A stretch of 64,000 nt of DNA, taken from positions 9,266,707-9,330,706 of the forward strand of contig OZ007569.1 of NCBI GenBank assembly GCA_963931925.1, written 5' to 3'. The notes beneath the pieces are model-generated. The model ran no database searches. It was not told the DNA's origin and was given only the letters and a program-made list of their open reading frames with translations. Below are positions 31,401-41,735 of the stretch, in pieces. Both the position numbers and the translations under genes were made by a program. Source of the stretch: Onchidella celtica (Eukaryota; Mollusca; Gastropoda; Systellommatophora; Onchidiidae). The stretch's first letter is position 1. The number at the start of each line of letters is the position of its first letter.

Positions 31401-31695
31401 TGAAGGAGCAGTCGGGCCAGTGGCGTCCTTTCGGCTTTGTCCATTGTCCTTCATTGAATCTACAGGTGCAGATGCTCCCCCTTCTCCCAAGATAAAAGAC
31501 TGATTTGAAGTATTTGCTTGTGTTTCTGTAACTGGTTTATTTTTACAGGGTGGGTAGTTGGCCCACCGCCAACTGGCTCTTCTCGGGAGACCAGGACCTT
31601 TGCACCTTTAGTCGCCTCTTACGACACGCAGTATCACGTCAGATGTATTCTCTGCTGTCCCTCTTCTACAAGAGAGCCCCGCATCTGCACGGGCG
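28462..31695 (-). mobile_element. Full-length LINE (3.2 kb) with intact frame
   Basis: An 11-bp direct repeat, GAAGACATGCT, borders the element at 28451-28461 and 31696-31706, so both ends are defined. The 5' end, read on the minus strand, begins CGCCCGTGCAGATGCGGGG, and the 3' end finishes in ATGATGATG repeats. One long frame encodes an endonuclease-reverse transcriptase. Length, single frame and short tail repeats resemble RTE-like or I-group LINEs; I cannot fix the clade. A truncated, nearly identical copy lies at 46318-46950. Confidence 0.85.
28482..31454 (-). CDS. LINE endonuclease-reverse transcriptase
   Basis: The protein, about 990 residues, nicks target DNA and copies the LINE RNA into the nick. 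From the N terminus it has an AP-type endonuclease with WNVRSM, ETRW, MGDANAKIG and SDHHML motifs, then a reverse transcriptase with DYEKAFDS, GVRQGCLLSP and the FADD catalytic motif, then a C-terminal region with LLYGCETW and RRRWRWIGH. I chose the ATG at 31454; the frame is open 12 codons further upstream from a TTG. No stop interrupts it, so it may be capable of activity or only recently silenced. Confidence 0.88.
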   Translation of the reverse strand: MKDNGQSRKDATGPTAPSSSKSLRIASWNVRSMYEAGKSAQVTMEMRRYRLHILGVSETRWIQSGLKQLNTGEKILYSGREDKKHTEGVAIILSKHAQRSLRGWEPYGRRIILASFTTKNKNINMNIVQIYAPTNEATDEDKDDFYNQLQEIVDTLPRKDVNIIMGDANAKIGQDNTGYEDIMGCNGLGQMNENGERFASFCAFNSYVIGGSVFPHKRIHKATWISPDGVTENQIDHFCITRRFRRSLEDVIVQRGADVGSDHHMLLARLKLRLKKQGTRAGTKRRKFQVSLLDGDKKEEFQLTLRNRFKPLVDLEERVDLETHWAKVKGVFTSTCQDVIGEKKVEHKEWISQKSLDLIRIRRDLKERVNASRTRSSRVGNQEEYRASAKEVKKSIKKDKEEFIGMLAEKAATGGHMRILYQTTKTLAGKYGKPEVPVKDYNRKAIFGKEAQAKRWIEHFNSLLNRPPPSNPPDILPARNDLPMSCDPPTKAEINDAIKQLNRGKAAGPDQIPPEALKADAAGAAEGLHSLFSRIWIGGKFPKDWKEGHLVKLPKKGDLSNCSNYRGITLLSIPGKVFNRIILKRIQNATDQKLREEQAGFRSNRSTTDQIATLRIIVEQSLEWNSQLIVNFLDYEKAFDSIDRETLWRILRHYGIPEKMVNLIKSMYEGTSCRVVHDGELTDSFDIKTGVRQGCLLSPFLFILVIDWLMKETTSGGRNGIQWTPWTQLDDLDFADDLALLSHTHDQMQAKTTALNKISESIGLRIHPAKSKVLKIVAPLSEQVTVGDQPLEDVESFCYLGSIIDNKGGTEAEVKARIGKAQAAFTSLSKIWRTKDISLKTKLRIFNSNVKSVLLYGCETWNASQACIKRIQVFINRCLRKLLKIRWTDKVSNEIVWKRTRQNPVREEIGRRRWRWIGHTLRRPGNSITKKVLDWNPQGKRSRGRPRGTWRRARENDVQRSGKTWNNVKRLAHDREGWKVFVGGLYPDPG

Positions 31696-32265
31696 GAAGA
31701 CATGCTACTAGACTATAATTCTGCTATCTTCAATTCTCACTACAGACACTACATTTGTCTAATGCAGGACACTCATTTTTGTTTTGCCTTTAATAATAAG
31801 TTTCAGATTACAAGAAAATGATGGATGAAGACCATTTTTCATTAAAAATTAAAAATTAAAATTGCTTTTGATTTTCTTTGGATTATCTAGTAAGTTTTAT
31901 TCCTCTTTATCCTTAATGCTGTATCGTCCCTACAAATTCAACTGTACTTGCTTTGCACAAGCACAGAAGCACAGAACCTATTTACATAGATCTATAAACT
32001 TAATTCACACCCCCAAATTTTCGCATCAATATCGCATATGACATGTATGTATTTCTAACATACTGTTGGAATGAGAGGCAAATAATCCATGGACCGTTAG
32101 TTATTAATTAACATTACTTGTTTATTTACCTCAAGAAAACCATTATTTTAGGTTGGCGTGTTTGGGCTGGAAAGAAAATTGCCAGTTTTGGTGGTTTTGG
32201 GGCTAGTTTTTTTTTCTAATTTTGGCTGGTTTTTGCAAAAAAAATCTGGGAACACTACACGGCAT

Positions 32266-34626
32266 GCAACAGTCCATACACCTTCACCTGTGTTCGTGCG
32301 CTTTGGCCGTTCGCTCAAGCTCGAGTACGTAAGCTCGTGTAGGTCACACATATTGTATCATAAACGATGGCGATCAATGAGTAAGAACAGTGGACACATT
32401 TCCTGAAAGGGTTTTATTTTATTTGGCTATTAAGTATTATTATTTTTTTTTTCCACTTTTACAAAGCTTACTATCATCTTTGGCAACCAGATCTAGGTCG
32501 GCCGTCTTTTAGAATCTTTGATCGTAATTGGCGATCACGGATAAACAAGGCCTAGGTTAAGGCGTGGGCCTACATGTGTTTCAGCGACGTTAGAAATCAA
32601 GATCTAGAGCCCACGGGCTGGGAAACTAGATCTACTACATTGTCATCTTTTATGCCTAACATGATTTGCGATAATGGATAGATTTACTTTATTTGTAATC
32701 AGAAGTCTTTTCTCTCCAACTTATGAGTTAAGCTGTGAGTAGACGTTTAGTGCAAAATATTAAGGGGAATTTCCTTTTGCATTATCATCAAACTTGTCCA
32801 ATAAATTCATTGTGAGTCATGAGTCACGTTGTCGTGGCTTCCAGTTTCACAGTCACATGGAGGCAAGCCTGACATTGTTCAATCCTGCAAAAGCAAATTA
32901 GTATGAAAGAGTATAATTCTGAAGACAACTTATATATCATAATCAGTCAGTTCTTTCTTTAGAAACAGAAACAGTGGTGACATCAAAACATGTACTAGCA
33001 TTTGAAGCATAATGTTTGTTTTCTGCTTCGTAAAATCTTATACTGTATAACATTTAGCCTATATTAGGCCTATATAAAGAGAATAATATTCCACAATGTG
33101 ACAAAGTGAGGAAGTGATATTTCAAGGGGGGGGGGGGGGTCTGGTCCGATACTAGGAGTCTGTTTTTGGGTTTTCGAAAGTTAGCAGCTCTGCACATATG
33201 TGAGTGTGCATGAGAAAACCCACAATAAGTCGGCAGAGCTGATTTTGAGAAAAACGGCTTTGAAGTGAAAATATGGGTCCGACACAAACTTCCAACTTGG
33301 CTGTTGTTTAGGGGACTGTGGCATGTTACAGGGTAAACTGTAGATGAGCAGTGAACACTACTCACTATGATCTCTATAACGGCTTAGTTATTAGACTACG
33401 GTCTCCTAACATCAATCGCTCCAATATTACTTGGTCAATTAGCTATTGCCACTTATAGTTATAGGATTAAATGCGGTTTTCTCAAAATCTTGTTTTAGGG
33501 GGCTCACTGACTTCAATTTATCAGAAATGTCTTGTCTTTTATTGCATGTACAGAACTCAAAATCTCATGTTGCCGACTTATTGTGGGTTTTCTGATGCAC
33601 ACTCACACATTATAAAGTACTGATGTGATTCTCAGAAAATTATTTGGTGTTTTTTTTTTTCCAGTTCTGAAAGTTCTTTCGTTTCTTGGGGGCCTCAGCC
33701 GAAAGCTGTTGGCCCATGTTCATGATTGCATGATTCTGTTCTAAATTGCAGTTTCTTGTTGCTGTCCTTGTTACTGATTTCTTGTTAAACAAGATCTTTC
33801 CAAGGCTGTGACGGATGTTAAATTAAAAAACTGAATGATTTTCTAAGAGAGAATGTTTTCTAGCCTATAAAATTTTTTTTTTTTCTTTATAGCTTTTGTT
33901 GATTATAACAAAAAAATAATTTCACCAATGTCAGCCATAAGTTAATGGCATAAGACTTGGTTCCTTGCCTATTCACCATATTTTGTGAACCAGTACCTAA
34001 TCTAATAATTTGTATGATTTGCAGGAAGCACAATGTTAGGACTTAAGTAGCATGTAGGATGTAAGTGATATTTTGCTGCTAAGATTAAATAGTTTTTAAT
34101 TTGGGCACAGTGATGTATTGCAAGCGTTGAAATCCTGTCAATAGGATATAATATATAGTTTGCACTTAAATTATCATTTTGTTTTTGTGCTTGAGTGATG
34201 AGTGCCATTATTAGTGATGTAAATCCTGGTTTTTTCAAAGAAAATCAAACAAGAGAACCAGAAAGGATAAGTATATTGGACATGATTTATTAGAGATGGC
34301 ACAAAAATGTTAGTGCCACAGTTCTTAAGGCCTTGCATGTTTTAACTGTTGGGCGTCCTCTTTCTATGTAATTTTGTTAACTGGTCAGGACATTGCAAAA
34401 TGCATTCTGCACCAGAGGATAACCAGACTGTACGGAATCATCGGAATCAGTCTAGTAATTGAATTCTTTAACATCAAAGTAAAGTGAACCATGAAGTGGC
34501 ACTTTGTATCTATTTCTTTTCTCTTTGAATATCTGAAAATCCAATTTTCTTTGCATAAAGTGATGATCAAATGGTTAACAATGTTATACGTAGGCCTATA
34601 TTATTGTCTGGAGATATTTGCTATGG
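32266..34626. other. Gene-free stretch upstream of ZF6
   Basis: AT-rich intergenic DNA. It contains a poly-G run near 33127 and a long inverted repeat at 33196-33610. No protein-coding gene is supported. Confidence 0.5.
33196..33610. repeat. Foldback element with ~55-bp arms
   Basis: The arms at 33196-33249 and 33556-33610 are inverted copies; the central block AAAACCCACAATAAGTCGGC is identical between them. An additional internal inverted match (TTTTCTCAAAATC near 33478 against GATTTTGAGAAAA near 33241) suggests a composite. The 306-bp spacer has no gene. It is probably a small foldback transposon, although no terminal duplication was found. Confidence 0.55.
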
Positions 34627-34643
34627 CTTTGTTTTTCTTTCAG
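34627..34643 (+). other. Likely 3' splice acceptor upstream of ZF6
   Basis: CTTTGTTTTTCTTTCAG is a good pyrimidine-rich acceptor 196 bp before the ZF6 ATG, at the same relative position as in the other genes. It does not share the TATATTTTCAG wording, in keeping with ZF6 being the most diverged member. Confidence 0.45.
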
Positions 34644-34838
34644 ATACATGCAGCTTCATGTCATTTAACATCAAGGTTGATTCTTCAGCAGCATCAGTGA
34701 AAACAAGAGCTTGCTTGTATAATTTGAGATTATGACAGATTCTCTCTGTTCATCTTTAACTTGACCAAAAACCAGTGTGTGATACAACAACCAGAATATC
34801 CATTATTGTGCTTTACAGTTCAAACACGGTGAAACAAC

Positions 34839-36470
34839 ATGGAATTAACAACTAATACTGATATAACCATCTGTAAAAGAAAAGGATACATTTCTGTGAA
34901 AGCTGATACAAATGCTCCTCAGACATTTTATTTTGGGTCATTTTTGTATCTGCACCTAGTTTTCACTGATACAGAAAATTCTTTGGAGGAAACATTGGGT
35001 ATTGAATCAGCTGATTGTCTGAACACTGCTGAATCTGTCACTGAAACATCATTCAGTTCAGAATCGGAAATAGATGTTGTTTCTGACAAGGTGTGGGGCT
35101 TGGTTACAGATCCACTGCACATCATTGACCAAGATTGTATAGAAGATAGGGTGGCACATACAAAGCAAGGGTTTCCCTCCCTTGAGGACATTTCTCAAAA
35201 ACAGATTTCCTCAGAGGAAGTACCAGTTGGCATCACTGCATTAAAGCAGACTGACAAGAAGTCAAAACGATGTGCGAAAAGGGCTGTTCCTGCCATTATG
35301 AACGAAAAGAAACCTGCTTGCCCTCATTGCAGTATTACTCTAAATTCAAATTCGGCATTGCGAAGACATCTTAAGTATAATTGTGATAAAAAAATGGAAA
35401 AACCTGTCTCTAAGGCTGTGTATGGCAGAGCATCTGAGGAATTAAGTGATTCAGAAATGCATGAAAATGATAACCATTTGAATGAAAACGAATTATCTTG
35501 TGTCAATGAAACTTATGAAGAGCCTCGTTTAGACAGCAGAGGATTGTCCAAGCCTGTTGAAAGAAGTCGTACAGTAGAGGGATTTCCTGCAAAAGGATAC
35601 ACGTGCGATATCTGTGATTTGAGAGTTCATACACTACATCAGCTGAGACGACATAAAAAAGAAGCTCATATGCTTGATCATGTCTTTTCATGTAACCTGT
35701 GTGGTGAAGATTTCAGATTTATGTATTCTTTAGCAGATCATAAACAGAATGTCTGTCAATACAGAAAGAAACACATTTGCAAATTCTGTAATGAGGAATT
35801 TTCTATGGCCAAAGAGCTGCGTTCACATTCAAAAGTTCATGGATTATTTTGTGAGTTGTGCAAGGAGCAGTTTGATTTGAAAGGCCATTTACAAATACAT
35901 TTGAAGGAAAAACATTTGGAGGACGTGGACAGTATGGGTAACAAGCTAGTGAAATCCTGCCCAGAGTGTGTTCGGGTGTTCCTGTCAGATGATCGACTGG
36001 AAGCTCACCTGACTAGTCATGGATTCATTAAGCCTTTTGTTTGCTACAAATGTGGTCACATGTTTAGTTCTAGCAAATCTTTAAACTATCACATTGGACT
36101 ACATGACACGTCATGTGGGACAAACTCTGTTTGTTGTGAGCTTTGTGGTGCGCAGTGTAAAACTGAGAAATCTCTCAGAGCACATACTTTGCAAGTTCAT
36201 GCAAAGAAGTCTTACAAGTGCCGCGAATGTCCTAAAGCTTTTAATAATTCATACAAACTGTCTCTTCATAAGCGCACTCATACCAAAGAGAAGCCTTATG
36301 TGTGTGGAGTGTGTAGTAAAGGATTTTCACAACGTTACAATATGGTGGTACATATGAGGACACATACCAGAGAAAAACCTTTCTCTTGTGGAATTTGTAG
36401 TCTTAGTTTTGGCCATAGATGTAGTCTGCAGGGTCACATGAGATCAGTACATACAAATACAGACACCTAA
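34839..36470 (+). CDS. C2H2 zinc-finger protein ZF6, diverged family member
   Basis: A 543-residue probable nuclear DNA-binding protein. The N-terminal module is diverged but alignable (GYISVKADTNAPQTFYFG, then LHLVFTD). An isolated finger-like motif lies near residue 160 (CPHC...H, then C in place of the last His). Ten more fingers run from about residue 255 to the end. One is C2HC-like (CNLC...H...C), the shortened finger of the other genes is absent, and HTKEKPY and HTREKPF linkers join the last three. The penultimate finger has the same contact residues as ZF1 (Q, Y, N, V at -1, 2, 3, 6). Start: ATG at 34839. It stands alone between transposon-rich regions. Confidence 0.85.
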   Translation: MELTTNTDITICKRKGYISVKADTNAPQTFYFGSFLYLHLVFTDTENSLEETLGIESADCLNTAESVTETSFSSESEIDVVSDKVWGLVTDPLHIIDQDCIEDRVAHTKQGFPSLEDISQKQISSEEVPVGITALKQTDKKSKRCAKRAVPAIMNEKKPACPHCSITLNSNSALRRHLKYNCDKKMEKPVSKAVYGRASEELSDSEMHENDNHLNENELSCVNETYEEPRLDSRGLSKPVERSRTVEGFPAKGYTCDICDLRVHTLHQLRRHKKEAHMLDHVFSCNLCGEDFRFMYSLADHKQNVCQYRKKHICKFCNEEFSMAKELRSHSKVHGLFCELCKEQFDLKGHLQIHLKEKHLEDVDSMGNKLVKSCPECVRVFLSDDRLEAHLTSHGFIKPFVCYKCGHMFSSSKSLNYHIGLHDTSCGTNSVCCELCGAQCKTEKSLRAHTLQVHAKKSYKCRECPKAFNNSYKLSLHKRTHTKEKPYVCGVCSKGFSQRYNMVVHMRTHTREKPFSCGICSLSFGHRCSLQGHMRSVHTNTDT

Positions 36471-37805
36471 CTTGGCATGGGTTTATCATAAAGTAAGCAT
36501 TACCTCTGCATGTCTTAAGTAGTGTATCTTTTAGTTTTATCTTTATGTATTTGAGATAAGTTGCATTATTACATTTTGTTGTTCTTTTTTGCTTTCTTCA
36601 AACATCTGTCAGATACTGTCAGAGCATAACATCAGTCATAATTATTTCTGAAGGCATTGAAAGTCCAGAGTTAGGAGTCCCAAATTCCATTTCAGATCAG
36701 ATAAAGCATTGAACCATAAGGACATCTGTGCTTTGCCAATACAATTTAGCTCTCCAGCATCACATGAAATGGTGTCATTTCATCAAGGAGATTAGCCATT
36801 ACTTTGCAAAGTCAAAATAAGCCAAATACATGTATCATAGAACATATTCAGCTGTACTTTTTTCAGTGCATAACTGCTGGTGAAGTTTCCGGTATCCATT
36901 CCATATCAACTGACAGTGGAGTTTCTTTCATGCAATACTTCGACTTGCACCCCACTATATGTTAGTCATGTGAAAGATGGTGCTGACTGGACAGATTAGG
37001 TTCCTACAATAAAAATTAGTCATTCAGGTTTTGTTTTCTAAAATGAGGACTAAAAAAAAAAAAAGGTAAAATATACAATAAACCTGATATCATGTGAAAT
37101 CTTGCTTCATATTCATTGCAACTTAACATATGCAGTGTTGTTATACGGGTATATTGTTTTTTTGGAAATGCTGACATGTCTCATTGACATTTCAGCTGAT
37201 GCTTGTTTTTAATCTAGACCGACTGCATGCATACTGTATTGACTGACTTCTTCGTGTCACCTCTCGGTGACTGTCAGCTCACAAAATGATTACTATTCTC
37301 TCTGGAAATGAAGACAGTGCATTGCCTGCAATGAATAGTAATCTACATGTATTATGTAACTGCCAGTATATATTCAAGAACGTGGAACTGATCAAATGAA
37401 ATAGGAATAGATTCTGTGAATATTAATAAATATCCCAAATGTAAAACAACAACATAAAAAAATTATCTATGTTTAATGACCAAAGTTGAGCATGTAGCGA
37501 GCTAAATTAGTAAACAGCACCTACAGTCGATAGTCATTGTTCTTCTTGGACATTGTCATTTTCAGTTAGAAGAACTCCAGCTGAGGGCATTCTATGTTGT
37601 ATTCCCAGCTTGTGTAGAATTTTTTTTTCCATGCATTTTATTTTCTGGTTGCACTAGTTGCAATGAAAATTATCAAATATCCCTTGTTTAATGAGAAGTG
37701 TACCATTATTAGTGCACAAATCCAAAACTGTCATGTAGTTCAATAGTTCATGCAGCATACAACTACAAGTACCTGGTAAAGCGAGTAGTATTATATGTGT
37801 CCTTG
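36471..37805. other. Intergenic region after ZF6
   Basis: AT-rich sequence with the presumed ZF6 3' UTR and two AATAAA sites. I see no further gene until the decayed family copy. Confidence 0.5.
37008..37013 (+). terminator. Poly(A) signal, ZF6
   Basis: AATAAA lies 538 bp after the ZF6 stop; another is at 37077-37082. Either could serve this gene. Confidence 0.4.
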
Positions 37806-38760
37806 TTATTTTCATACTTTCAGATGCTTCCTTGGATATGAAGATCTCTTGTGACCCTGGACAGTAAAAGATGAGGTGTGTATGAATGAATATGGCATTT
37901 AGTATAGGTGTCATCTGGATGTTAAACAAACACATTTGTAAAGAATGTCTTTAAATTGTCTTATTCTGCAAACTGTACTGTTTTCCAGACCATGAAAATG
38001 ACCAGAGTATTCTTTTTATAATTAATAGGGAAGGTAAAACCCTTGCTGTCTCAGGGGTAGATGGCTTTATATATTGTGACTTTGGGATCATGAAACCCAA
38101 AAGAAGTGGAAGATTCACTGTGTGTTCAAATGGGTGTTTGTGTTTAAATTAAACTTTATTGTTAGATATGTCTGGCAGGTGCAAGATGGAGACAGAATGA
38201 TTATATTTCAGGAGATTTATGTAGAAGTCAGACATTACTTTCTCAACTGTAGATCTGTATGTATCATTCGCCGCCAGTGGAACTCTTATTTCAAGTACAA
38301 GAGATGGATGAATATTCCAGGATTTTCAGACCTGTATCTGGGAAGAAAATGACCGTAGGATCAAGTGGCAGTCACACTCACAGGAATACAGCCCCAATTT
38401 TGTGATGAAATGTAAACAAAATTGGCACTTACATTAGACCTAACTCCAGGCGCTGCAAAGAGATCTTTCAAATCATACCCCAGATCAACAAGAAGCTCAA
38501 GGGGACTGGCTGTTGAGGATATAAAACTGATTCATCCAGAAGGGTCCCCACACTTCATTAGTTCCAGAAATTGATGACATCTCCACTAGGCAGATGTTTT
38601 CTGTGGAATAGTCAGCTTCATGCTCATAAAAAGGCACTAGCCCCAACCTAAAATGTTCCTTATGTGATCTAGTCAAGAGTAGCAGGCCAACAGGATCATG
38701 CTGAACCCCTGCAGAAACAAAGACGTCACCATTATCATTATCCTGACTTCCAGTACCATC
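37806..38760 (+). pseudogene. Decayed ninth copy of the zinc-finger family
   Basis: The segment starts with the family acceptor TTATTTTCATACTTTCAG (37806-37823), one base different from ZF7 and ZF8, then ATGCTTCCTTGGATATGA as in the ZF7 5' UTR. Around 38030-38152 a frame reads EGKTLAVSGVDGF, matching ENQTLEAAGVSGY of the ZF7 module, before a stop. Near 38363 the DNA word TCAAGTGGCAGT matches the ZF7 linker. At about 38584-38660 a shifted frame gives LHAHKKAL, matching the FNAHRKAP half finger. Stops and frameshifts break the rest, and about two thirds of the gene is missing or unrecognisable. It shows that the duplicating unit includes the acceptor exon. Confidence 0.75.
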
Positions 38761-39234
38761 AAAAGAAAAAGAATCCTGCCTGTGTTTGCAAAAAGAAAGA
38801 AAAAGATAACTTTTATCTTAAATAAATCTGAGTATTCCCACTGAATATCACTAATATCAGTGGTGTAATATGTTAAATTTTATCACGTAAGATGAAAACT
38901 TATACTTCCCAAAAGTGAGGATGCAGCCAGAATTTTTACCCAAATAGAGCTGAACTATGACAAGCTGATTCCCTAGACCACAGCAAAATCAGCAATTTGC
39001 TCACCCAGCTTAAACATACATATATTTATATCACAGCATCACTTCACATTTAGTCAAACCATTATCATCGGCTTTTCTTTGTCTTAGTTGAATTGTCTTG
39101 TCCTTAATTGTAATCAAATTTCTCATAACTTTTATTTTTAAAAATTTTCTCTCTCAAAAAAAAAAGAGGCTCATGCACGTGCAAAACTACTCCATAATGA
39201 ATGAGTATGTTTTGATTATACGGTCGCTTCCATT

Positions 39235-39252
39235 TTATTTTCATATTTTCAG
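39235..39252 (+). other. Conserved 3' splice acceptor upstream of ZF7
   Basis: TTATTTTCATATTTTCAG is identical over 18 bases to the site before ZF8. It is followed by ATGG..CC.TGG and later AGTGACACATGCT, also shared with ZF8. It lies 126 bp before the ZF7 ATG. Confidence 0.65.
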
Positions 39253-39377
39253 ATGGTACCATGGATATGACGAGCTCTAGTGACACATGCTAAGAGAAAC
39301 AGGCGTGTTTGGCATTTGATAAACATCTTGGAAATACTATTCTTTGACACAGGGCTCAAAAGTAACTTCAAAGCAAA

Positions 39378-41735
39378 ATGGAAAAAGTATTCTTCAACAA
39401 GGAAAATCAAACTTTAGAGGCTGCAGGAGTCAGTGGCTATGTTTTGATAGTGTGGGATGATGAAACCCCAAAGAAATGGGTATTTCATCATAGATTCAAA
39501 ATGACTTTTGTGTTCAATGATGAACAGAATTTAAGTCTGACGTCCTGTCAGGGAAGTCAACAGAATGCCTTTGTCATGTTAGAATATTTAGCAAGTGGTT
39601 CAAGTGGCAGTTTGGTCACACCAAATGAACACACTGATGCCAGTTCCACAATGAACTCTTTGCAGCAGGCTAATGATGGAGTTAGCTATTCAGATTCTAT
39701 GAGACTGAGAGAGACTGTGAACACGGGAGCCAGTGATAGTCACTTGAAATACCTACGGTCTAACTGTGGTAAGGGCATGCCAGAAAACTTATCCAGAACA
39801 AGACAGAAGTTATCAGATCATTGTGCAACGAAAGAAGAAATCCAAGGAAGTTCAGAAGAAGAGGCTGATAGTGATAATGGAGATTCAGTATTTAACGAGG
39901 CATCATCTTCAGAACATTCCTGCAAATTTTGTCAAAGCTATTTCCCCAATGCCAAACAACTTAAGGCCCATATGAGGGATCCCAGTTTTCAGGTTGAATG
40001 TGATCATTGTAAACTGCCATTTCCATCAAGAGGAGATTTATTTGTACATCAACTTGAAACATATGACATCGATGTTGTAAAGCAGCATTTTCCAGAGTTT
40101 GCAAATATAGGCAAAATGGATCCTCCAAAACACGGAGGAACATTTCCATGTCCAGTCTGTGCCACACCTACTTTAATACCCAACTTTAAAGCACATGTAC
40201 TATCCCAGCATTTTACTGAGCTGTCATACAAATGTTGTATGTGTGGTAAAGCAGTAACAAATGATAAATCTCACTTCAACCACTGCCGCATTCATATGAA
40301 AGGGAGACACAAAAACCTTGTTAAAAAGAGGAATGTGAGTAAACGGAATAAATCTAAAAACCAACAATGCAAAGTTGAAGCAGAAAGGCCAGTATGTGAG
40401 GCAGATGTTGTCAGAGCCAATGTGAAGAATTCTGTAATGGTTATCAATCCTGAGAAACTTAGTGTAGAAGTGATGCCTCAAGCAGAGAAAACACCTTCGA
40501 GACGGCAGAGAAATACCCATGAGACTGGGAAAAGATATCCGTGTGCCCACTGTGGGCAGACTTTCAGTACACCTGTCAAATTCAATGCCCACAGAAAAGC
40601 TCCTAGTCTTCACCTGAAATGTTCATTTTGTGATGTCATTTTGGCTTCCCGTGCTATGCTTCTCATACATGAACAGGAAACCCACAACCTACATGCACCA
40701 GCAAATGCACCCTCACTGAATAACTTGGAGTCAGCATCTGCAACAGATTCTAAAGAAGCATCAGCGGAGAAAATGGGACAAAATATGGTCAAAAGTAGGC
40801 AAAAGGTTCAATGTCCTGTGTGCTCAGTGGAAATCATAAGATCGAAACTTCTTTACCATGTAATGAGAACTCATACTAGAGAGTATCCATTAAGTTGTTG
40901 TGTTTGTCATTTGCAATTCTCTCATAGAGCAGTATTGAGATCCCATTACAGTAAACATTCCAGCGGAGCAGGGAACGAAAAGAATGAAACGGTTAAAAAG
41001 AGGAGAAAGCCTGTAAAGCGACGAACGACAGAAGGCACTTTTAGTTGCAAGAGCTGTTCAGAGGTATTTCGTTCCAAGAGTGAATTTCACAGACATTGTG
41101 CACAGCATAGGACTGTTTGTGTCTTCTGCAATGAAGATTTCCAACTTGTTAAGTTGGTGGAAGAACATTATGAGCAGGTACATTCTGACCAGCTATTGAA
41201 GTGCAGTTTCTGTGGTAAGAAATTCCCCACGCAGGAGAAGCTACAAGGCCATGAACGTTATCACAGATTTGCCAAACCAAAACCTTGTCACAAATGTGGT
41301 GCAATGGTCAGGTGCCTCAAAAAACATATGCAAAATGCCCACTGTGAACCTGGATCAGAATTGACTTGTTTGATTTGTGCCATGAAATTTAAAACTCTGG
41401 GTGCATTTGAAAGCCATCAGCGAAATACTCATAATGACCCAGACAAACAAAATTCATTCAACTGTCCCAAATGTCAGAAAGCATTTGCGACACGTGACCG
41501 TATGTCCAATCACGTCAAGAAAATGCACATGAACAGGAAGAGCTTCCAGTGTGAAATATGTGGGAAACGATGCACTGAGAAGTTTAACCTACGTATTCAC
41601 ATGCGCAGCCATTCAAATCAAACATTTTTAACCTGTGAAATGTGTGGACAGGGATTTAAGTATAAAGCTTCATTACAAGGACATATGCAGTCAAAACATA
41701 ATGTGCCTTTATCTGGGAAATTTCCCTCTAATTAG
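39378..41735 (+). CDS. C2H2 zinc-finger protein ZF7 with duplicated finger block
   Basis: A 785-residue probable nuclear DNA-binding protein. The family module occupies residues 1-50 (LEAAGVSGYVLIVWDDETP, then F and FKMTFVFND). Sixteen finger motifs follow from about residue 181. Fingers 1-4 (half finger with RDPSFQVEC, then CDHC, CPVC, CCMC) and 5-8 (half finger with RKAPSLHLKC, then CSFC, CPVC, CCVC, from about residue 388) are two copies of one four-finger block, separated by a linker with KLSVEVMP. The twelfth is the shortened finger (CHKCGAMVRCLKKH). The ATG at 39378 aligns with ZF8. It is most similar to ZF8 throughout, including the 5' UTR. Confidence 0.9.
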   Translation: MEKVFFNKENQTLEAAGVSGYVLIVWDDETPKKWVFHHRFKMTFVFNDEQNLSLTSCQGSQQNAFVMLEYLASGSSGSLVTPNEHTDASSTMNSLQQANDGVSYSDSMRLRETVNTGASDSHLKYLRSNCGKGMPENLSRTRQKLSDHCATKEEIQGSSEEEADSDNGDSVFNEASSSEHSCKFCQSYFPNAKQLKAHMRDPSFQVECDHCKLPFPSRGDLFVHQLETYDIDVVKQHFPEFANIGKMDPPKHGGTFPCPVCATPTLIPNFKAHVLSQHFTELSYKCCMCGKAVTNDKSHFNHCRIHMKGRHKNLVKKRNVSKRNKSKNQQCKVEAERPVCEADVVRANVKNSVMVINPEKLSVEVMPQAEKTPSRRQRNTHETGKRYPCAHCGQTFSTPVKFNAHRKAPSLHLKCSFCDVILASRAMLLIHEQETHNLHAPANAPSLNNLESASATDSKEASAEKMGQNMVKSRQKVQCPVCSVEIIRSKLLYHVMRTHTREYPLSCCVCHLQFSHRAVLRSHYSKHSSGAGNEKNETVKKRRKPVKRRTTEGTFSCKSCSEVFRSKSEFHRHCAQHRTVCVFCNEDFQLVKLVEEHYEQVHSDQLLKCSFCGKKFPTQEKLQGHERYHRFAKPKPCHKCGAMVRCLKKHMQNAHCEPGSELTCLICAMKFKTLGAFESHQRNTHNDPDKQNSFNCPKCQKAFATRDRMSNHVKKMHMNRKSFQCEICGKRCTEKFNLRIHMRSHSNQTFLTCEMCGQGFKYKASLQGHMQSKHNVPLSGKFPSN

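Larger units (their letters stand above)
27563..32257. mobile_element. Non-autonomous hAT-like element split by a LINE
   Basis: The left end begins CAGCGTTCCCAGATT. The right end is AATCTGGGAACACTA, its inverted copy with two differences. An 8-bp direct repeat, CACGGCAT, lies on both sides (27555-27562 and 32258-32265), the size expected for hAT insertions. Inner subterminal sequence is also shared (GGGCTAGTTTTTTT on both sides). The interior holds poly-G tracts and no transposase frame. A complete LINE occupies 28462-31695; without it the element is about 1.4 kb. It must have been moved by a transposase supplied elsewhere. Confidence 0.75.
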
